Part shown: piece by piece, positions 58,036 through 64,000 of the stretch
Numbering within the stretch: position 1 is the stretch's first letter
Layout of the letters: each line of letters begins with the position of its first letter
Assembly: GCA_026874595.1 (NCBI GenBank)
Contig: CM049308.1
Span: 26,522,367-26,586,366, forward strand
Direction: 5' to 3'
DNA from: Sipunculus nudus
Taxonomy: Eukaryota > Annelida > Sipuncula > Golfingiida > Sipunculidae
Length of the DNA stretch: 64,000 nucleotides
Program-made: the position numbers and the translations under genes
The notes under the pieces: generated by a model
The model's database searches: none
The model's input: the letters and a program-made list of their open reading frames with translations, nothing else
Told to the model about the DNA's origin: nothing

Positions 58036-58660
58036 TGTTTTTTAGCTCAGCTGACTTATGAGTCATCTTAGCTTTAGTCGTGGTTCATTGTCCGTCATCC
58101 ATAGATGTGGCACATTTTGAAACCGTAAGACCTAGGAATCCAAAATTCTGCATGTTAGATGACCCCAAAATCTCCTACCAAGCTGAAAACTGTCCTTCGC
58201 GACTTCGTTCCTTCGAGAAATTAAGGAAAAACCTCAATTTTTTATTGAAAACCTATTTTCACACTACAGGACTGCCTAATATCAAAACCACTCATCTGTT
58301 TTTCCTCATATTTACCATAAATATTCCTCTATATAGTTCCTATGTACATGCCAGAAATTAGGTCTGTATTATATAATTTAAAAAAGTTGTGGGCCCAAAC
58401 ATATTGCACTTTGTAAAAAATCAGGAAAAAATATTTGGTCACATTTACACAAAAAAACGTTAAAGCTAGGCACTTTTTTTTCAGTTATATAACTTTAATT
58501 AATCAAAATTTAATTGTATACCCAAAATTAGATCAAAATCTTTTAAATTTTTAAAAATATAAGCAAAAATATAAAATTGGTATCTTAAATTTTGCCCAAA
58601 TTTGACCATGGCACATTTTTTTCTCGTAAGTATATTTAATTTATTTTTCACAGCTGGGAT
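58036..58660 (+). mobile_element. GCTCAGCTGACTG-family element, second long left part
   Basis: TTTTTTAGCTCAGCTGACTTA, GATGTGGCACATTTTGAAAC, CTCCTACCAAGCTGAAAACT, TTACCATAAATATTCCTCTA and TTTGACCATGGCACATTTTT are collinear with 35815-36450. No right terminal module was found before exon 26, which starts about 40 bases later. Confidence 0.72.
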
Positions 58661-58703
58661 ACATGTGGATTTATGTGGAATTCTGAATGTTTTTTCTTTG
58701 CAG

Positions 58704-59186
58704 ACTTTGGTCCCGTTCCTGTGATCCCAATTAGCCCTGAATTTGCAGAAGTACCAGGACAGGATTTGTATGTGTTTACTGACCTGAAGTTCCACGATCA
58801 CGCTCACTTCGTAGGATTTACATTCATTAGCCTGGGCGCTGGTGATATTTACTTTGGCCTCTGGCGTCTGGAGGATGAGAAGTACACACTGATAACAGAC
58901 ATGAAGGTCACAAGCTTCGGTGCTGGTAAAATCATGGTGCTCATCCGTCCCCAGATTGTGGTGCAGCCCGGTGATATGATCGGCATCCACTACCCTAAAT
59001 ATGTCAAAAAACAACCAGGGCTGGTCCCATTTGCCTCTAAGAAGAAGCTCTGCTGCGGACTCACCGAGGACCACCTGTCTGGATACTTGAAGCTGCCTAT
59101 TGGTGCTGACAAGATTACAGTGCAACCCAAGTTCAAGAAGCCTGCATCTGGCTTACTTCCAGCCATCCAGCTTCTATCCATTAAAG
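58704..59186 (+). CDS. VWDE-like exon 26: unassigned 'GD' domain, copy 5
   Basis: 161 residues, phase 1 to 1, acceptor TTTTTTCTTTGCAG, donor GTATTT. This is a canonical copy: VGFTFISLGAGDIYFGLWRL, YTLITDMKVTSFGAGKI, VVQPGDMIGIHYPKYV, then GLVPF and KKKLCCGLTEDHLSGYLKL. The adjacent cysteines after the P-F strand suggest a vicinal pair or pairing with a neighbouring domain. It serves as a good seed for searching the family. Confidence 0.92.
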
Positions 59187-60057
59187 GTATTTGTCTTTTC
59201 ATTATTGTATACTCTCCTAAATCATATGTCATATATGGCCTAGATTTCACAGAACTGGTAGAAATTCACAGCTTGTGAGAGCCTCCACAAATTTCTGTTA
59301 CAGAAAGGCATCACACCATAAAATTGCAGTATAATTTGATAAATTTGTTCCAGAAAATCATTCAGAAAGTTGGAGTCCACTTATACTCTAGTATAAGTAT
59401 ACAAATATATTTGCCAGACTTGGCAAACATGTCGGCTTTGGTCTCAAACTACATCAATTATGCCATGTCTGACTCCTCACCTCACGATGTCATTCCAGTT
59501 GAATTAGGTCGGTACTTGGCTGTTTGAATAAATAAATATATTTACATCCAAATAGCAATGTAATTCATTTATTTTGATATGATGCTCATTAAATAAATGA
59601 AAAAGTTAAAAAAACTGAGCAAAACACTTGCCCAAATGTTTTCTGCCATTCCCTGTTACCATACAACCAGCATGGTATGACCAGAGGCCCAACACATATG
59701 ATTAACAATAATAGATTGTAGCTAAGTACCAGAAAATAGTTGTAGGCAACCAAAAGTCAGCTTCTGCTTGCCCAGCTTTTGATATGATTGTGTACCTTAA
59801 CCTGAATCTCAACTAATCTTTAATTAGATATTTTATTTCTTGAAGAAATAAAATCATATTGATAATAACTTATTATCTTAAATTACCTATATGTTTATCT
59901 GTACAAATACTTTAGAGAAATTATTTTTAAAAAAAAAGAAAATATTTATAGTCTAAATAAAATCAAATGAGCAACATAAAAATATGGAACACATTTTGTA
60001 TACATCCATTTTGGTTGTTTAGAATCCAAAACAATGTACATGAACTTATTATTCTGT
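59187..60057 (+). other. Intron 26, first part, no recognised content
   Basis: About 870 AT-rich bases after exon 26. No repeat family seen elsewhere is recognised. Confidence 0.5.
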
Positions 60058-61551
60058 TTGATTGATAGATATGCAATTGATTGACAGGGGTGTATATTAT
60101 GTTCTTATTGTATCCGCCAAAACGAAGTTTTGCGGATACTATGTTTTTGACCGGGTTCCTCCGCCGCCCTGGCGTTCATTTCCGGAGAACTCCTCTGAGA
60201 CTACTGGATGGATTTTTCTGAAACTTACACAAATTATGGGGTCACATGTGAACTGGTGCCTAACCAAGTAACCTTGACTTCTGACCTTTCCTCTCTGCCC
60301 AGCGTCCGTTTGTGCGTCTGTTTCCACACATAAACCCACATATCTCGGGAACCGTTTGACCGATCAGGAAAAAAAATTTACCCAAATGTAGCCCTGGGAT
60401 AGCTTTATAACATACACAAAAAAAGGTGGCGCCACCTGCAACCATTTTTGCACTGTGTCCATCTGTTCATCTGCCTTAGGTTTAAATCACTCATATCTCT
60501 ACAGTGGTTTGACTAATTCACCTAAAATTCGGATTGCGTATACATCCTAGATAGCTTTCTTGATTTTATGACAGGTGGCGCCACCTGCATTCACGTTAAC
60601 GCTGCAGACATCAAAGCTCATATCTCGGGAACCGTTTGACCAATCAGGAAAAAAAATTTACACAAATGTAGCCCTTGGATAGCTTTATCACTTACACAAA
60701 AATGGTGGCGCCACCTGTAGCCTTTTTTGCACAGCGTCCATCTGTTTGTCTGCCTTAAGTTAAAATCACTCATATCTCGGCAGTGGTTTGACCAAATTAC
60801 CTGAAATTCGGCATGCGTATACATCCCGCATAGCTTTCTTGATTTTATGACAGGTGGCGCCACCTACATTCACGTTCACGCTGTAGACATCCATGCTTAT
60901 ATCTCCCGACTCGTTCAACCAGTCAGGAAAAAACTTTTACACAAATGTAGCCCTTGGATAGCTTTATAACATACACAAAAATGGTGGTGCCACCTCTAGC
61001 CACTTATGCACAGCGTCCATCTGTTTGTCTGCTGTGGGTTAAAATCACTCATATCTCTGCAATGGTTTGATTTTTCCACATGAAATTTTGCATGTGTATA
61101 CATCTTGGATAGTTTCTCGTTCAAATAACAGATGGCACCACCTACAATCATGTTTATGTGGCAGAGATCCATTCTAATATGTAACACATGTAACTATTTC
61201 CCCTTGCCACTCAATCCATGCCTCACTTCACCCGGTCTTCTCTGATTTTGGGGGATACACGTAGTCGCTTGTCGACTACCCGTATTCTAGTTGATTGAGG
61301 TATTTACATCATGTTCTGATTGATTGACAGGTGTGTACATCATATTATAATTTGATTGACAATGTGTGTATGTCATGTTGTAATTGATTGACAGGTGTGT
61401 ACATTATATTATAATTTGATTGACGGTGTGTCTGTCATGTTGTAATTGATTGACAGGTGTGTACATTATATTATAATTTGATTGACAGTGTGTGTCTGTC
61501 ATTTTGTAATTTATTGACAGTTGTGTACATTATGCTTTATTTGATTGACAG
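60058..61551 (+). repeat. Minisatellite of TTGATTGACAG units, split by a Helitron and ending at the exon 27 acceptor
   Basis: Units of about 31-33 bases alternate in two forms: TTGATTGACAGGTGTGTAC with an ATTATATTATAA tail, and a form with GTGTGTCTGTCATGTTGTAA. TGATTGACAG or a near form ends at 60087, 61330, 61394, 61456, 61520 and 61551. The last is the acceptor of exon 27 (TTGATTGACAG then GTGTCTGG). The array begins at 60058 before the inserted Helitron and resumes at 61291. Confidence 0.88.
60113..61290 (+). mobile_element. Helitron-like element, copy 4 (best preserved)
   Basis: 1178 bases. The 5' end is TC after an A, with an inverted repeat CCAAAACGAAGTTTTGCGGA; the 3' end is hairpin GTAGTCGCTTGTCGACTAC, 7 bases, then CTAG before a T. 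The interior is a series of blocks with TGGTGGCGCCACC and CAGGTGGCGCCACCTG, each followed by a GTTTGCACAG/TTCACGTTCACGCTG-type segment. No coding capacity. It interrupts the TTGATTGACAG array. Confidence 0.85.
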
Positions 61552-62067
61552 GTGTCTGGCCATCCCCACCAGTTCCAATGGGTACATTCCCTGTGAAATC
61601 TCAGCGATATTTGAACATCATGATGGAGCCAAAAATAAAGATTGCTTCCAAGATCTGCGGTTTTAAGTTTATCACTGATGAAGTTGGTGATGCTTACCTC
61701 AGCATCTGGCGCCCAGATTCTACTGGATCTCAGGTGACAAGGGTTGGTTCCATCCGTGTTTTTGTTGACAGCCCTGGAGAACATCACATCAATGTACCAC
61801 TAAACCTGCAAATAGATGCTCAGCCCGGTGACATCACAGGAGTTCATTACCATGATGCCTCTGGCGGTGATGGCATTATACCTTATGCACAGATTGACAA
61901 GACTTCAGGTCCCTCAATATGCTGCGGTGCGAGACCATCCAATATGGCTCCAGTGTTTTACCAGCAACTGAGCGAGGGAGACCTACCCACAGATCATACA
62001 CCAAAGAAAATCGACATCTCCCAAGACTTCCAAAGGGTCATGCCTGTTCGACCAATGGCCTACTTTG
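61552..62067 (+). CDS. VWDE-like exon 27: unassigned 'GD' domain, copy 6
   Basis: 172 residues, phase 1 to 1, donor GTAAGT. The acceptor ATTTGATTGACAG is itself the last unit of a tandem array (61310-61551) with several near-identical AG sites upstream. Protein landmarks: CGFKFITDEVGDAYLSIWRP, VTRVGSIRVFVDSPGEHHI, IDAQPGDITGVHYHDASGG, GIIPY and GPSICCGARPSNMAPVFY. It is the longest GD copy. The intron after it also begins with a tandem array. Confidence 0.91.
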
Positions 62068-62069
62068 GT

Positions 62070-62390
62070 AAGTTAAATAAGTGATTGTAAAGTGATGAAT
62101 GACAGTAAAGTGATGACTGACTGTTAAGTAATGACTGATAGTAAAGTGACAACTGACAGTTAAGTGATGACTGACAGTACAATGATGACAGACAATAGAG
62201 TGCTACTGAAAATAAAGTGTTTATTGACACTAAATGTGATGACTGACTGTTAAGTGATGACTGACTGTAAAGTTATGGTTTATAGTAAAGTAATGATTGA
62301 CTTAAGTGGTAACAGACAGGTGATGACTGACTAAAGTGAATACTGAGACTAAAATGATTATTGATAGTGAAGTGAATGATTGACTGACTA
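62070..62390 (+). repeat. Minisatellite of GTAAAGTGATGACTGACA units directly after the exon 27 donor
   Basis: Roughly sixteen diverged 18-base units start within a few bases of the donor (TTTG then GTAAGTTAAATAAGTGATTG). Units often read AGTAAAGTGATGACTGACA or TTAAGTGATGACTGAC. The remainder of the intron to 62836 is unrecognised apart from a terminal scrap near 62640 resembling the right end of the GCTCAGCTGACTG family. Confidence 0.82.
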
Positions 62391-62836
62391 ACCAGTTTTA
62401 GGGTTGGTTGCATGTGGTCTGAAATTCATCAGACATACAGGAAGATTCTCTGATATGCTGAGTTTTAACAAAATCCCTTTGCACATTGTGGGTATTGTTA
62501 TAAAGTAAACAATTATATTTATGGTAAAGAGATTTGTTTCCTCACTGAGATTTTTCAACAGATTTATTTTCTCTGAGATTTTTTTAATGCTGTTCCACTC
62601 TGACATCTTGGTAGTTTGCTCTTACATTAAAATGAGAAAAGGTCTTTGCTCCTGAGCACCATGACCTATTGGTCACTTCTTTTTATATCAAAATGTGACT
62701 GAACCTGTTCTAGATGTAATCAAAAACAAAATTATTTTGAGTGCATTTCTAATAGTTTTCAGTTCTGATGGAATATGCTGTTTTTATTATCAAATACTTT
62801 GAACAAATTTTATAAGGTTTTGTTTTTCATTTCTAG

Positions 62837-63304
62837 ATCTTCCAGCCCCTGCTGCCCCTGACATGGTTGTAGGTGAATACACTGGCAAGAGTAACCCCAA
62901 ATTCACCGTAGTGAAAGCACCTTTCACGTCCAAGGCTATGGTGACCGGATTCACGTTATACAGCCTTCTTGAAGGCCGAGTCCTGTTTTTGGATATTCTC
63001 CGACCAACGAGTGAAACTGAGGTGGAGATCGTTTGCAGCTACTCACACAAGACAACAGCTACAGGCTTTGTGACCTTTGCCCTCTCTACTGATGAATTCT
63101 GCCCAGTGGAAGTGGGTGACATGTGGGGCGTCCATTACACTGACTCGAAATCCGGAAGCATCATCCCTGTAGAGATGTCTAATGAAGCGCCATACGAGCT
63201 GTTCACTGCTAATACATTTGCAGCTGATGCTGAAGTTGGAGCAACAGTTACAGTCAAATCAGCAGGAAACGGAAACCTTGCTTTATACCCCAGCACAGTT
63301 GGAG
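62837..63304 (+). CDS. VWDE-like exon 28: unassigned 'GD' domain, copy 7
   Basis: 156 residues, phase 1 to 1, acceptor TTTTTCATTTCTAG, donor GTTTGT. Landmarks: VTGFTLYSLLEGRVLFLDIL, RPTSETEVEIVCSYS, CPVEVGDMWGVHYTDSKSG, SIIPVEM. It keeps GD-x-x-G-x-HY and IIP but has LRP for WRP, lacks the CCG motif and has two cysteines elsewhere. The phase-1 end shows that at least one more exon follows beyond 64000; none is visible in the last 700 bases. Confidence 0.9.
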
Positions 63305-64000
63305 GTTTGTGTTCAGTTTTATTTTCTTTTTTCTTTCATTCATAACCAGGCATACAAAATCCATAATAAGTATGGTATGTAGGGCGTCTGCTGACTCCTA
63401 CATTTTTCCCATTAAAAAAATTATCTCCTATAATTTCCTATATTCTACAGTTTTTTTTACCATAATCTCCTGTAAATGTTCACTGCACAATGGTATTTTG
63501 ACGGATAATATAAAAGATACCTGTTATAATTGATAATGTCAGTAATAATTGCCTTATGGCACTACAGGCACAGATAATGTATATGTCAGTGCCACTATAT
63601 TATAAACGAATGTTCATTTGTGTAGTTTACACACCTTTTTTTGTGAAGTTTTTTTTTATAATAATTTACCTTGCACATATATCACTTTTTTTTACACTGG
63701 TGTACCAAATGCTCACCACATCAGTGACATGTTAACACAAAGGAAAGCATGTCAGTATATAAGCATAATGCAGATCCCATCTCTTCGGTAACTGACACTT
63801 TTTTCTGCGCTTTGCACAACTTAACTGTCAAACTGCCAATTTATGACAAAAAATGCTGGGTCATTTACTGTTGTCAACTGATATAACATAACTCTTTACA
63901 TTTTGTGGGTGTTTCTCGAGAATAAACAAACTTAGTAAATGGTTGGCCCAGTCAGTTCTACGTGTCACTATTAGTGATGAAAAAAATACAAACTTGAAAT
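63305..64000 (+). other. Intron 28, partial, no recognised content
   Basis: The last 696 bases are AT-rich with no repeat family seen elsewhere and no acceptable further exon in frame. Confidence 0.55.

Larger units (their letters stand above)
2774..63304 (+). other. VWDE-like: VWDE-like giant modular extracellular gene, internal 28-exon segment
   Basis: Twenty-eight exons join into one open frame of 7354 bases; every acceptor is AG, every donor GT, and all phases match. The protein is assigned to the VWDE family because the order seen in vertebrate VWDE is kept: an Ig-like/beta region ending in VTVKD, a VWD domain opening with CSVFNDPHIRTFDGK and containing GLCGTFDGD, a three-Cys segment, an EGF domain, a CDxxxxxC beta segment and a C-x5-C-x14-C module. 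Between units lie single-exon domains of unknown family and one LamG-like exon. Such proteins are secreted or membrane-tethered matrix or adhesion proteins; no ligand can be read from the sequence. Signal peptide, start and stop codons are outside the window. Most domain-array exons are phase 1-1, so they could be skipped or duplicated without frame loss. A split into two genes cannot be wholly excluded without transcripts, but the continuous frame argues for one. Confidence 0.9.

Noticed and set aside
58499-59125. Antisense frame of 208 residues over exon 26
   Set aside because: It is a shadow of the coding exon, which has clear splice sites and family similarity on the + strand. The same holds for antisense frames over exons 6, 8, 9 and 11.

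Overview
This is eukaryotic, invertebrate DNA, most likely from a mollusc and probably a bivalve. The reasons are long AT-rich GT-AG introns, an extracellular modular protein of a metazoan family, and interspersed repeats of the kind common in bivalve genomes. The species assignment is inference. I see no bacterial or viral genes and no CRISPR array.

The + strand carries the middle of one very large gene. I reconstruct 28 consecutive coding exons from 2774 to 63304. They total 7354 coding bases (about 2451 residues) and their splice phases agree at every junction. Both gene ends, the promoter and the poly(A) site lie outside the window. The family is VWDE (von Willebrand factor D and EGF domain protein). 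Exons 9-11 encode the region before the VWD domain, exons 12-17 the VWD domain, exons 18-20 a Cys-rich segment after it, exons 20-21 an EGF domain, exons 21-22 a beta-rich segment, and exon 23 a small Cys module.

The gene is internally duplicated. Exons 1-5 (2774-12891) and exons 19-23 (39981-53883) are paralogous, with matching order, phases, near-identical lengths and identical cysteine spacing. Each duplicated block is followed by single-exon copies of a roughly 160-residue domain that I cannot assign to a named family. There are two copies after the first block (exons 6-7) and at least five after the second (exons 24-28). A LamG-like exon (exon 8) separates the first pair from the next VWDE unit.

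The introns hold most of the sequence and are rich in repeats:
- Helitron-like elements with A/T-flanked TC...CTAG ends and a 3' hairpin (6099, 8178, 20401, 43330, 60113).
- Three copies of a Harbinger-like MITE with 3-bp target duplications (11236, 15790, 34535).
- Several families of terminal-inverted-repeat elements carrying internal tandem repeats (4021, 21331, 41951 and others).
- An antisense LINE remnant next to a tRNA-derived SINE (13143-13776).
- A near-perfect 78-bp foldback (2219-2382).
- Large minisatellites: a 66-bp unit (44957-46606) and a 57-bp unit (49165-52797).
- Short tandem arrays built from splice-site-like units beside exons 19 and 27.

What remains in the introns is AT-rich sequence in which I recognise nothing.
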